Shown here: piece after piece, positions 11,104 through 21,115 of the stretch
Numbering within the stretch: the stretch's first letter is position 1
Layout: each line of letters opens with the position of its first letter
Origin: Symbiodinium natans
Taxonomy: Eukaryota > Sar > Dinophyceae > Suessiales > Symbiodiniaceae
Length of the DNA stretch: 60,000 bases
Direction: 5' to 3'
NCBI GenBank assembly: GCA_905221605.1
Contig: CAJNDS010002191.1
Location: 594,210-654,209 of the forward strand
Notes under the pieces: generated by a model
What the model saw: the letters and a program-made list of their open reading frames with translations, nothing else
Told to the model about the DNA's origin: nothing
The model's database searches: none
Program-made: the position numbers and the translations under genes

Positions 11104-12683
11104 CTAAAAGCCGAAAGTTGCACACTGCGGGCAACCGCGCGTAGAGACAGCCGCCTTGCCAAAATCTGACGAGCGAGCTGGGTTGGCGAAGTTTTGCTTG
11201 TGGCCATTGCACTTGGTTTCTGGACAAGACACGGCAGAGCGCTGGTGATAATAACAACCTGGGCCTTAGGCTCTTGTGCTGCTGTCAAGTGTCGGAACTG
11301 ACAATTTGAACTGAGATGCTTGAAGTGCTGCCTGCTACTACGCAGAATCTTCTTGAGCTGTTAGATTTGCTTCAGCACTGGAGAGAAAAAACCATGCAAG
11401 CAAGAGCGTTCGTTCGAGGCTTGCATGCACACCTGAACAATTATAGTGCCGGATAACCCCACATCTATACTCTTTCTGGCACCGCGCGTGAGGAATGAAA
11501 GGGTGACGCGACTAGAAAGAGGCAAGAGAAGAAAACGCGACAGCCAACAGGGGAAAAGGAGAAAGACATAGAATGAATGACTTGAAACAGACAAGAGCAG
11601 AAAACGTGCCCGCCCAGAGGAACAATGGAGAAAAGACGTAGAATGTCTTGAAACAAGAGAAGAAAACATGACCGCCAAGAGGAAAATGGGAAAAAAAAAC
11701 ATAGAATGACTTGCAACACCGCGTGCGAGGAGAAAAAGGATAACGCAAAGTGTGAATGCACGGAATTCTATCCCCATGGTTTTTGCGAGGGCTTTGCAGC
11801 ACCCGGAGTTTTATCCCCATGGTTTTTTTGCGAGGGCTTCGTAGCCGCAGGAAATTTTATCCCCATGGTTTTTGCGAGGGTTTTGAAACCCCCGGAATTT
11901 TATCCCCATGGTTTTTGCAAGGGCTTTGAAGCCCCAGGAATTTTACCCATGGTTTTTGCGAAGGCATTGAAGCACTCGGATTTTTTCCCCATGGTTTTTG
12001 CGAGGGTTTTGAAGACCTCGGAATTTTATCCCCATGGTTTTTGCGAGGGTTCATGGCTTTTGCGAAGGTACTGCAAGGCGACAAAATAACCCCCCGAACA
12101 GGCACGGTCATTTGGGAACCTTCAGAAGCCTCCCAGAAAGGCGTCAAGCAGGTCCTGCAAGGGTACAAAGAGACCCCCCGAACAGGCACGGTCATTTGGG
12201 AACTTTCAGGCGCGGTCACCCTGTGAGATCGCGAATGCGGATTTCGGCTTCCCAATTAAGCCTTTGGGCATCATTGGGGCATGTAGACACAAAAACTGCG
12301 AAGGAAGGGCACTTCCACGCTTTTTCCGCCCTCCTAGAAGGCATCAACTCTTAGAACCCACCAAGCCGGCGGCACTGAATCCGTGCAAACCAGGGTTTAG
12401 GGTTTAGGGTTTAGGGCCACCTGAAACTCGAAACCCTGCACCCCAAGCCGGAGCCGACTGCCGAAACTGTGTTGCAGGCCATCAGAAGATGGCCCAGCGA
12501 CAAGACTTCCCATCCCTCCATCCGCTTCAACCCGGAACGCACTCTTGACCTCAAGGTCGAAACGCCGAACTCCCAAAGCCCTCATGCAAGTGTCTTTTCC
12601 AGCGGTTGAAGCAGCATTGAATGTCATGAGCCTAACTGCCATTGCGGCTGCGTTCTCAAGGCCCAAAGCTTCTGAGCCTCGAC
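11104..12683 (-). CDS. Split gene of unknown function with repeat-filled introns
   Basis: Exon 12435-12683 (after CACATAG) contains AMAVRLMTFNAASTAGKD and ends G/GTTTCGAG in phase 1. It joins in phase to 12220-12295, which reads FVSTCPNDAQRLNWEAEIR. The intron between them carries a CCCTAAA array in the sense direction. A terminal exon 11104-11219 contains TKCNGHKQNFANPARSSDF and a CPQC pair before TAG. At least one linking exon is missing, because phases 2 and 1 do not match. The intervening 1 kb holds three tandem repeat blocks. The cysteines hint at a small metal-binding module but no family is identified. Confidence 0.55.
11465..11705 (+). repeat. Degenerate tandem repeat, period about 62-67 bp
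   Basis: Purine-rich units built around ACTTGAAACAAGAGAAGAAAAC, CGCCAAGAGG and ACATAGAATG recur about four times. On the minus strand the block is pyrimidine-rich and stays open in several frames, giving Phe/Ser/Leu-rich pseudo-protein. It lies in the presumed intron of the minus-strand gene at 11.1-12.7 kb. Confidence 0.75.
11762..12056 (+). repeat. Tandem repeat of about 42 bp, seven units
   Basis: Seven copies of a unit with the core TATCCCCATGGTTTTTGCGA and a variable spacer (GGGTTTTGAAGCCC) lie head to tail. Because the unit is close to a multiple of three, the plus frame encodes a periodic FYPHGFCEGF-type peptide, and the minus frame a KNHGDKIP-type one. I regard this as an intronic satellite and not as protein, because copies differ by indels that shift the frame. 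Confidence 0.85.
12079..12212 (+). repeat. 84-bp tandem duplication
   Basis: The block CCCCCCGAACAGGCACGGTC with its flanks occurs at 12090 and again at 12174, exactly 84 bp apart, with few differences. It abuts the 42-bp array and the donor side of exon 12220-12295 of the minus-strand gene, so it lies in the same intron. Confidence 0.8.
12392..12416 (+). repeat. Interstitial TTTAGGG array
   Basis: About 3.5 perfect TTTAGGG units. On the sense (minus) strand of the surrounding gene this is CCCTAAA and falls inside the intron between exons 12220-12295 and 12435-12683. Confidence 0.9.
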
Positions 12684-12699
12684 CTATGTGAGTGAACAA

Positions 12700-14200
12700 G
12701 GCATACTGTGTAAGGGTTTTCTTGATATGCTATAGAAGTTTTTGGAAGTTTGAAGATTCTTGGCATATGCATATATCGTCTACCGCCGTTGCTGTTTGCA
12801 ACATGCAAAGTGCTGCTTCAACTAAGTGGAGAAATTGGAGATGGCTGGCGGCCGTCCTCTATGACAAGAAAGGGCGGTGGTGCACAAAGTGCCACACCTC
12901 GGCCCAAGCGCGACCGGTGTCCCATGGCCCACTGCACATAACCAAATGCACAACATCACTAACTGCAGACTTCCCTGCTTTAAAAGAGCGTACTCATACC
13001 TGTAAAATATGTATCTGTTCTCTTTGCTAAATACTCTAGATAGGCTTTGGAGTCATGGCCTCATCGACCCACCCTGAAGGTTCAGTGCTGGAAGCCTGGC
13101 CCCAGAACACTAGGACACCCCCGAACAACGGTAGATTCGAAGTCTACCTTCAAGGTTTCTTGCTCCTTTTTGGTGCGGGGGAGGGGGAAGGGGAGGATTG
13201 GTAACTGGGAAGGGGCAAGTCTCGGTCGGTTTGGGGAGGTGGCTTCGCATGAAGGGCCAGCAGGCAAAGAGAAGGGTGGATCTGGTGCAAACGAGGTGCA
13301 AATCGGCCAATGGCTTCGCTCTTACCTTGGGTTTCGCTTGCCCCCCCTTATACTAACAGTCCTTAATCGGGATTATAATAGGGGGGGGGTGGGTACTATA
13401 ATCCCGTTTACGGACTGCTCGGGAAAGCGGGAATATCCCAAAGTTTAGCTCAGGCTTCGGGACCTCTGCATTTCTCACTCTGGGATGATGGAGTCTTCCA
13501 ACAATGTCGTAAGGGCCATATACGCATGGCCTACAGTACTTAAATTCTGCAACTGGACAGAAGCTGACTTTCTTTAGGGCTGCTTGATTTCAAATCAAGG
13601 GCTGCGCAAGAGACAAGAAGGAAAAAACACCCCAAACCCTGAACCGTGAGAGGGTACGACTCGCAGACCAAGCCAAGCTGCATTCCATCACCTTCGTCCT
13701 GCAAGGGGCGTGGGTCTGGGGGGGTAGGGGAAGGGGGTCTCAGGGTGTTGGGTTTAGGTGCTTAGGGTCTAGAATATCAACCCTAAACCCAAAACCCCAA
13801 ATTTTAGCAGGCTTCTTGGGGCCATGACATGAGAGTCTGTTTGCGCCTGCCTTGTGGCTCATGATCTTCGCGGGAAAAATGAGTGTCATTCGGTTATTTA
13901 TATCATATTTCAACCGGCTACAAACTAGCTGGATGTGAACAAAGTATACAGCACCTACCCATCCATAGGTGTCAAAAAGTCAAACCACCTGCGCTGGACC
14001 GGGCTCACTGAGCTGAATCTGACTTCGCCAGGAGATCAGAGCAACATCGCCGGGCCTCTCGATGAGATCCTTCTGCCAGACCGCCGGCAGCCACCTCGCC
14101 GACAAGGTGTTGGGGTTGTACTCCAAACCCCAACCCATCCCCAACCCTAAAATCCCGTCTTGAAGAGGCTGAGGCCCCAAACCCTAACCCTAAACTTCAA
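12700..14200. other. Mostly non-coding, one mobile-like element
   Basis: A plus frame at about 12810-13030 contains KKGRWCTKCHTSAQARP but lacks clear borders, and the minus strand is open too. The rest holds a palindromic element (13336-13442), G-rich runs and scattered TTAGGG-like words. I call no gene here. Confidence 0.4.
13336..13442. mobile_element. Palindromic MITE-like element, family A copy 1
   Basis: An inverted-repeat element: the left arm carries CCCCTTATACTAACAGTCC and GGGATTATA, the right arm TATAATCCC, GGACTG and GAATATCCCAA. The centre is a G run. It is the most diverged of five copies; the outer left end (TTGGGTTTCGCTTGCC) differs from the TTGGGATGTTCC of the others. Confidence 0.7.
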
Positions 14201-14207
14201 ACTCCAG

Positions 14208-14316
14208 AACTGCGGGCTTCGGGTTCATGGACGTGGCCACAAGAATTGCCAGAGTGGTGTCGTTGAGGGACGAACTGAATACCACTCACCTTCTTGGAGA
14301 TATCGGGAGCTCCTGA
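14208..14316 (+). CDS. Probable terminal exon
   Basis: An ACTCCAG acceptor leads, in phase 2, into a frame reading FMDVATRIARVVSLRDELN and then TTHLLGDIGSS before TGA. The flank upstream contains CCCTAACCCTAAAC. A canonical GTGAGT lies just downstream in another frame, so the exon might instead continue with a frame change. Function is unknown. Confidence 0.45.
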
Positions 14317-14937
14317 ACCTCTGGGTGAGTAGGGCTGCTGGTGGTGACGGAGTGTTCTTGACATCTCGATCGGCAATTGTAGCATTGCCACAACACCCTA
14401 AATCCTTAAGACTGTTGTGCAGGAGTTGGGGGGCATCTACAGGCTCGCAGGGCGGCGTGAGAAGTTTAGGGGCCAAAATGCGCGAATTGAGCCCAGGGGC
14501 CAGTTCACCAGATATCCCGAGCCTTTCCTCAGCTGCTATGAGCGGCATGAGTTCGGGGCCTCTGCGGCTACCCCTCAGGGGAGATCATGGGAGGGTGGGG
14601 GAAACTCTCCGTTTGCTTGCAAGCCTTGTCTTCAGCCTTGCATAGATCCAGCCTGCTGCATTCCTTTGGCTTTGCGCCTACCGTTGGCAACCGTACAGTA
14701 TTTGGCAGAGAGGGCTCTCCCTTACAACCAGGTTCAATATCAAGGATGCATATAGGTAATTTGGGTATATACCACGCAGCTAGGCTTCTTGTAGGAGGCG
14801 CCAACCACGAAGCAAGCGTCGCCTGAGCATGCAAAAGTGTTGATCAACCCGCGGGGACTTTGCAGAGTGCTGTTTTGCTGCCTTGACGGGTGAAGAGAGA
14901 ATTCCCAACAACGGGGGCAGACTGTAGAGGCCGGTGC

Positions 14938-15025
14938 TGATGCCCATGGCCGCGTTTCGAGTAATCCTTGACCATTTCGTCTGCATCGATGCATATTTGC
15001 GCTTTGACATGCCATCCGAGCTCAA

Positions 15026-15056
<31 letters not shown>

Positions 15057-15064
15057 AAAAAAAC
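14938..15064. repeat. C-run joined to A-run (about C19 A18)
   Basis: At 15027-15063 a pure C tract is followed directly by a pure A tract and then by ACTACACTTGCGAAACTCC. Just upstream both strands have exon-like frames (plus: MAAFRVILDHFVCIDAYL; minus: VKAQICIDADEMVKDY), so a gene is likely but its strand cannot be decided by eye. A second C-A tract at 45557-45610 is followed by nearly the same sequence. Confidence 0.6.
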
Positions 15065-15469
15065 TACACTTGCGAAACTCCATGTGGCTTGGGACACGTG
15101 GCGATTTATGCTTTGCCTTCCCAAGCCCTCCCATGCCATCTCTATATACTCCATAAACCCTAAACCCTTTTTGCATCCGGGCTTGGGGAGTCGGCCGGGA
15201 ATGGTCAAGAACCCTAAACACCCTAAACACCCTAAACCCTATACTCCATAATGAACCCTCAAAAAGCAAACTGCGGCACAAGCAGCGCGGGCCCAAGCTG
15301 GTCGCGAAAAGTCCCGCACCCCAGGGCCAGTAAGTGTCCCGGAGAGCCTGGCAAGATCCGGGCTCCCTTTCCATGGCGTCTCATGCTTGAGAACTTGAGA
15401 ACTATGCCTGGGACCTTAAGAGTCGAGCTGCACTGAGCATGTGCGGCAAGTGTCCGACAAGTGGCTTAA

Positions 15470-15639
15470 AGAGCCTCAAGCGACCGGAGCCCTGCAGTAG
15501 CACAATCCCAACTTCGGTAGTCCTCGACCCTCACGAGACAGACAAGACACGGTCCAGTTTCGTACAGAATTCCCAGCCATGGCCCTCAAACCGAAGCCCA
15601 GAACCCGTAAACGGGCCCGTGCTTCAGGCCACGAAATGA
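15470..15639 (+). CDS. Possible terminal exon
   Basis: A plus frame contains KRPEPCSSTIPTSVVLDPHE and ends at TGA 15637-15639. The start border is not resolved, and a second plus frame overlaps the 3' part. Function is unknown. Confidence 0.35.
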
Positions 15640-16449
15640 CTGCAACTGCAACTGTGTGGCCTTCTCAGCATCCAAGAGGCGAACGTTTCGGCAAGCGTGA
15701 TTCCTGCTTGCGTGGCTTTCTGTTATGTTGTTGGCGTGGCTTGACCTGCAGCCTACCAATACCATCGTGCGTTCCCTGCCTGGGGTCCATAAGTCTCCGA
15801 TTATGATTTGAACTGATACCAAACTGCACACTCCAACTTCCAACTTTCTCTTTCAACTCCTAAGCTAAACCTCAACGTCTTGAAGCCAAGCCTTTGGTGT
15901 TGCTCAAACAGCCCTGTGGATTCAAAGTAGTAGCGCCATTCTGTCCAAGGTTCGCTTGCTCCTCGCTCGGAAAGGACACCTCGTCAGCTCATCAGACAAC
16001 ACAGATCAACACAGGCTCTTCTCAAACTGGGCAGCTCTCGATTAGATAAAGGGTTTTTGGGAGGGGGCCGGTTCTCTGACTCGTGGTCCTCTTTCCGATC
16101 GATGTTCCTTTTTTGGGTACTCGACCCCAAACTATCAAGGGGCTCCGTGCCCGCGAAGCCCAATGTGCCATAGGAACCCGCAATGGGGGCATACCATTCT
16201 GTTACGACCCCCTACCCAGGGCTACATGAATTCGGTGTCCCTTTTTGGGGCAGCGGCGAGGTTTGGTGGAGCTTTGAAGGGCCCTGCAGGGTCCTTGCTG
16301 TTAAGGGACCCCTAGAACCCAACTAGATTACAGCTTCCCTACTTGGCACCTATAGGGCATTCGCAATAGCGCCTTGAAGCCACGGCTCCCCTTCATCGGT
16401 CCAGTACAAAGAGCTTGAAAAAAGAAGACACAAACACGAGATGCAACAG

Positions 16450-16583
16450 TAAAGCCCTGAGTACGCATCAGAAAGGCCTCCAGACTCCAGCCCCGATTGT
16501 TGCAGTTCCTTGGAGCCTCCACGCAAAACCCGCTCAGCTTTCCGAGGTTCCCACCTTGGGCACTGGCGGCATGATCCAGTCAG
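16450..16583 (+). CDS. Exon of unknown function
   Basis: The exon is bounded by GCAACAG and G/GTGGAT and enters in phase 2, leaving in phase 1. It contains KGLQTPAPIVAVPWSLHAKP and TLGTGGMIQS. If the donor is not used, the frame continues to a TAA that is itself part of a CCCTAAACCC telomere-like unit at 16621. Telomere-type words follow downstream, as in other introns here. Confidence 0.5.
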
Positions 16584-17085
16584 GTGGATTTCCGATGCAG
16601 CCTCGGGTGGCGGGGCTTGAGCCCTAAACCCTGAACATCCCCGAGCCCTATAAACCCTGCACCCTACAAACCCTAAACCCTGTTGAAGCATCGAATCGCG
16701 CAGCTGTTCCTATTCGGGTTTGGGGTGCTGCCAGCCTGTCTAGATACTGACGAGACCTATTGGGGGCTATTTGGCAATGAGCAGCTATAGTTGCGGCACG
16801 TTTTCCTTGTAGGCGGGGAAGGGGATTTTGGAGTTTCGGCACTATTACTATCAATATTCTTACAATTATTATCATGATTCTTATTACTCTGCTTATTCTG
16901 ATTAAACAATCTGGGATGCAGAGTAGATGGCCTGTCTATCTTAAATCCCCAGCTGTCTAGGAGCAGAGTGGCAAAGGCGACTCAGAATAGGGATCCAGGC
17001 TCTGGCGCCAATGGCCCCCTTCGAAAACACTTTGCAAAAAAGCCCTGACATGAGGACCAAATCCGTTCAACCTTTAACCCGCTTG

Positions 17086-17152
17086 GGTTTAGGGTTTTTT
17101 TTTGCGTTTAGGGTTTAGGGTTTAGGGTTTAGGGTTTAGGGCTTAGGGTTCA
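17086..17152 (+). repeat. Interstitial TTTAGGG array
   Basis: About seven TTTAGGG units interrupted by a T10 run and a GCGTTTAGGG, ending GGGCTTAGGGTTC. No adjacent exon was found. Confidence 0.9.
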
Positions 17153-17289
17153 GCATCTCTGATCCAAGCATTCACTAAGGGTGTTTGGAATCACCCCACC
17201 CACCAGAATCCCTTTCATTTGGCAACCCTATCTACCATTTCAATTCTTATTGCTTAAGTCCCCTGAACCCTACATCCTAAATCCGAAAA

Positions 17290-17640
17290 GCCCCAGATAT
17301 CCTTCAAAAGCCCCAAAAGGCCTCAAAATCCACCCCAAAAAGAGTGGAACTCAGGTTTTGCTTGCTCCCGCAATGAAAAGTGCTATTATTTTTTAGTACT
17401 GAAATCGACGGTTTCGGGGCCCTTCCATTTTACTCCAAACCACCACAGCCCCACATAGCTTTCAGAAGCCCAAAAAGGCTTCAAGAACCCCCCAAAAAGG
17501 GGGCCCGGGATTTGCTGCTCCCGCAATGAAAAATGTTGTTTTTTGTCGACGGTTTCGGCGCCCCTCCATTTTAACCCCAAAGCACCACCACAGCCCCGAA
17601 TAGCTTGAAAAAGCCCCAAAAGGCTTTAAAAAGCCGGGTG
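17290..17640 (+). repeat. Tandem duplication, period about 145-153 bp
   Basis: The words TGCTCCCGCAATGAAAA, TCGACGGTTTCGG, CTCCATTTTA and CAGCCCC occur in the same order at about 17364-17460 and 17515-17600, with a partial third copy (AAAAGCCCCAAAAGGCTTTAA). It is non-coding. Confidence 0.75.
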
Positions 17641-17990
17641 TCCCGGGGGCTCCCGGGATGGGGCGTCCCGGCAAGGGCCCCGGGACAGTTGTTTCGGGAG
17701 GGACCCAGAACGTGCCAGGACAACCTGTCCCGGGGGGCCCCGGGACAACCCGTCCCGGAGGGGCCCCGGACAGCCCATATTAGATTAGGATTTAGGATTT
17801 AGGATCTAGGATTTAGGATTTAGGACCCGGGCGTCCCGGGGGGGTTTCGGGACGGGGCCCCGGGACAACCTGTCCCGGCGGCCCAGAGTCAGGGGGGGGG
17901 CGCCATGAGGCAAGGGTCCGGGTGACGGGCCCAGAGCTAGGATTTAGGATTTAGGATTTAGGATTTAGGATTTAGGATTTAGGAACCACG
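17640..17990. repeat. GC palindromes interleaved with TTTAGGA arrays
   Basis: Units of the type CCCCGGGACAACCTGTCCCGG (self-complementary GGGACA/TGTCCC) recur at least five times between 17640 and 17880. They are interrupted by two arrays of the variant heptamer TTTAGGA at 17778-17825 and 17939-17982 (about six perfect units in the second). True TTTAGGG units reappear at 18046-18061. Confidence 0.8.
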
Positions 17991-18299
17991 AAAACGCAAA
18001 AAAGCCCGACGACCCCATTAAGGTCTAAATATATATAGGTAGAGAGGGTTTAGGGTTTAGGGGTTCCCAAGAACGGAAAGGACTCGCCAAGGCCTCTTAG
18101 CATGGCAATGGACTTGAAGGCCTCAGAGTGCCCCGAAACGCGAAGCCTTTCTCATCAAAAACCATCAAACCCCACGCCTGCCCTCCGCCGAACCCCCCCC
18201 TGCCCCGCCTGCCCTCTGCAGCCGCACGCTGCAAAAATCCCAAGCACTGCACGCTGTATGTGGGGGTTGTGGGGGTTAGACCTAATTGAAGTTTCTCTG

Positions 18300-18575
18300 C
18301 TGGTATATGTTGCTTATGAGTGCACCCTGCACAAAGTCCCATGATCTGGATCCCACAAGCCCAGGCCTCAAACTGCAAGACCTGCATCCTGCGCGGACAA
18401 AAACCCGAATTTCAAGCCTAATAAGACTCGGAACACTCTCAATTTCCGAGTCTTTGAGTTGTTACCATATGAACCCAAATCGATCTGAAAGTCGAGCAGC
18501 CATAGTTGCAGTCACCCACTGCAAAGACTCGGCCGCCGGCCCAAACTTCGCCCACCTGAGGTGGATCTATTGCTC
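18300..18575 (+). CDS. Possible exon before a telomere-like tract
   Basis: A plus frame includes YHMNPNRSESRAAIVAVTH and GPNFAHLRWIYCS, then runs into GTTGAGGTTTCGGTTTGAGG and TTTAGGG units at 18594-18615. A donor at GG/GTTGAGG is plausible. The 5' border is unclear. Confidence 0.35.
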
Positions 18576-18689
18576 AGGGTTGAGGTTTCGGTTTGAGGTT
18601 TAGGGTTTAGGGTTCAGGGCTCGGGTAGGCTTTGCTCGGTGGCCCAGTCTTCCGAGTTTAGGGCCTTCGTTTCTTGGGATCATGGGGTC

Positions 18690-19182
18690 TCAGGTTCTTA
18701 CTGTATCGGGTTCCAGGTCGCAACCTCGAATTCTCTGAGCCCTGCCAAAGGTCGCGGCCTGCGCTCCGCGAGGGGGTCGGGTGGTGACCTGGCCACCAAG
18801 AAGGCCAGAAGCAAGCAGGCTACAAGCACAAGTCGGACTGCAAAGCCAAACGCTGGCCCCAAACAAAACACACAAACAGTTCGGCACCTGTTTCGACTGC
18901 GCGTACAAAGTGATAAGCTGCGGTCTCGATCGATGGGAGAGACGCACGTGTGCTTGGTGCTATTATCAAGGTCCTCTGGAGATTCGCCGGTCCTCCGAAG
19001 ATTCTCCGTTCTCTGCACTCAGTTGGAGCGTGCAGCTGGCAGCGGTAGCGGGTTCGCACGAGGAGATGCTGCACTATATTGCTTGTAAATGTCTACACAT
19101 CTCTGCATACGGTCAACACCATCTCCTCTCGAAAAAGGTCCCTTCACGTTCAATGCGATCGGGGACCCAATTAATGACTTGA
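18690..19182 (+). CDS. Probable coding stretch, frame unresolved
   Basis: Two plus frames look protein-like: one over the first half (TKKARSKQATSTSRTAKPNA) and another over the second half (VAGSHEEMLHYIACKCLHIS), suggesting two exons. Minus frames are open as well. I cannot assign borders or function. Confidence 0.35.
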
Positions 19183-19654
19183 GTCGCATGTCATGGCACT
19201 GATGATCAGATCCCTGGCAGTTCCAGGCACTGGTATTTGTGGCGAAGGTGCAGGCAGAAGCATGTCGGCGCCCACAGAAACAAACGCAGCGCCCAGCAAG
19301 CGGAACTTGTGGTTTCATTTTGCCAAAGATCGGAGCTTTGTGCTTGAGATGCTAAATTGATGGGAACGGGATTGAGAGGTATGCCCAAGTAGGCACTAAA
19401 GGAGACCTGCAGCATCCGAGCTTTGACGATTTGACAAAACAATTCGCCTTTTGCAGCGGGAACACGCGCACGTCGCAGACAGGCTGGGAATTCTCTGCAC
19501 AAGCGCAGCCTGCCCACTCACAGCGCTCAAAGCTTGAAGCAAGCCTCACAGATCAATTCGCAACGGGCAGCTTGCTCAAGTATTGCTGCTACAAAAACAT
19601 CACGATCGCAGGTTGATCTGCTGTCCTATGTCAGGCTTTTGAAACACATAAAGA

Positions 19655-20466
19655 CTAAACCAATCTATACAGCTGTGCCGGCTCAGCATGGCCCATCTTG
19701 CGGCAGAACCTGTAGAAATGCACGGAGATGCCTTGCAAGAGGGTGTCAAGCTTCTCCTTGGCAACCTCCAGCTCGGCCTCATCGCTGCAGCTGAGGGCAA
19801 TGTGCAGGGGAAGATCTGCCTCCCGGGCCGCGCCATTCCGAGTCTTTTCAAGGTGGGCGCTGGCCCTTCCACGGATGCGGAGCTTGCAGTTCTCGGTGGC
19901 GATGGCGCGCATGTTGCAGCCGCCGCGGCCGATGACGCGGGGGACCAGGTCAAAGTTCTTGTGCTCGTCCCGGTAACCCTCGAAGACGAACTTGCAGGTT
20001 GCTCTGCCTCTGCGATCTTTCCGTGCATGGGCCTGTGCAGCTTGCCCGACACAAGGGCCTGGAGGCACCATCGTTCTTTGGAGCGTCCTGTTCCAGCTGG
20101 ATGGTCTGGACAGGATCCAACTGAGCTTCACAAGCAAAGGTGCCCTCCCACACACCTTGCAGCCAAACAGGCATGTCTGCGTTGTCTGTTGATCGAACGA
20201 GCGGTGGCTCAAGGCCAGGAGGGGGGGTCGGATGCTCAAAGGCAGCAACTTTCATTGGCAGGGATTCTTCACCAGCAGCGAGAGCCGCGAGCCACCCTTG
20301 CTTGAGATGCAGGCAGAAGCTGCTTTGCAACAGGTTGCTGAACTGGCCGTCCGCCTCGCACGACGGGAAAGCTGCACTGACTCCTCCGAGAGCCATGGCA
20401 AGACGTCGCGATGTCCAGGACACTTGGGGCGAAGAGCTGGCCGAAATTCTTGAGCCGACTCTGGGG
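19655..20466 (-). CDS. KH-domain RNA-binding protein
   Basis: The C-terminal exon 19655-20032 encodes a KH-like domain: FVFEGYRDEH, then VPRVIGRGGCNMRAIA with the GXXG loop as GRGG, then a strand-helix part ending TLLQGISVHFYRFCRK. KH domains bind single-stranded RNA or DNA through this loop. The N-terminal exon is read in another frame and contains HPTPPPGLEPP and DMPVWLQGVWEGTFACE. A 79-bp intron 20033-20111 (donor CCT/GTCCAG, acceptor CACAG, phase 0) reconciles the frames; a one-base frameshift near 20080 is the alternative. The 5' limit near 20466 (acceptor CCCCAG) is approximate. PPPGLE-type motifs are, from memory, common in dinoflagellate proteins. Confidence 0.7.
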
Positions 20467-20893
20467 TTCGGGTCTTCAGTTCATGCCATGGATGCAGGCC
20501 CACCTGGCGCTGCATAAGCAGGGCTTGGGTGAGGACTACGTATCTGCCCGTCAGCCATCGCATGCTTGTGATCGGCCTCTCAAGTATATGGTCCCTGTTT
20601 TTGAGGTTCCTCTCACAATGCGGAGCCCTGCTTTCAGGGTACCCTGCAGTTACAAAGGGACCTTCGTCAACAGAGCGGCCCGCCACTCACTGTTGCCCCG
20701 GTCTTGCCTGCAACTTCTGGTTGAAAAGGATCCAGCCACCACCTCCTCCAGGACAGTTGCTTTTCAGAAACCCAGGTTTCGGCGGTTCCGATTTCGGGTT
20801 TATAGTCCATGCAACATTGCACAACTTGAGACAAAACCCAACAGAAGCAAAAAAACAAAAACAAAAAAAGACTTCGCGGTTCATCCGAGGGAC

Positions 20894-20969
20894 CTGGTCC
20901 CGTAACGCCTGAGCTTCTCAACCGCTCGCTCTTTGAACTTGAACGCTTTTTGAGGGGTTTCGGAGGCAA
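20894..20969 (-). CDS. Basic exon upstream of the KH gene
   Basis: Following a GATCATAG acceptor the minus frame reads PPKPLKKRSSSKSERLRS and ends at CCAG/GTCCCTCG in phase 1. It is rich in Lys, Arg and Ser. It may be a 5' exon of the KH-domain gene, but exons linking 20894 to 20466 could not be fixed. Confidence 0.5.
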
Positions 20970-21115
20970 CTATGATCCTGAAAACGAGCATAGGATTGAT
21001 AGAGACATCGGCTCTAGGGTGCGATCTCAAGGATCCCAACTGCTCTAGAATGCTCACTGGAACAGAAAGCAGGCGATGGACAGTCGCAAGTGGACTGTCT
21101 AGGGTTTAGGGGCTT

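Noticed and set aside
11706-12089. A 127-codon frame with an FYPHGFCEGF-type repeat peptide
   Set aside because: It is produced by the 42-bp tandem DNA repeat; units differ by indels that rotate the frame, and the block lies in an intron of the opposite-strand gene.
14844-15374. A 176-codon minus frame with Phe and Gly runs
   Set aside because: The centre is the C19A18 homopolymer read as FFFFFGGGGGG; the ends belong to telomere-like and other sequence, so the full frame is not one protein.
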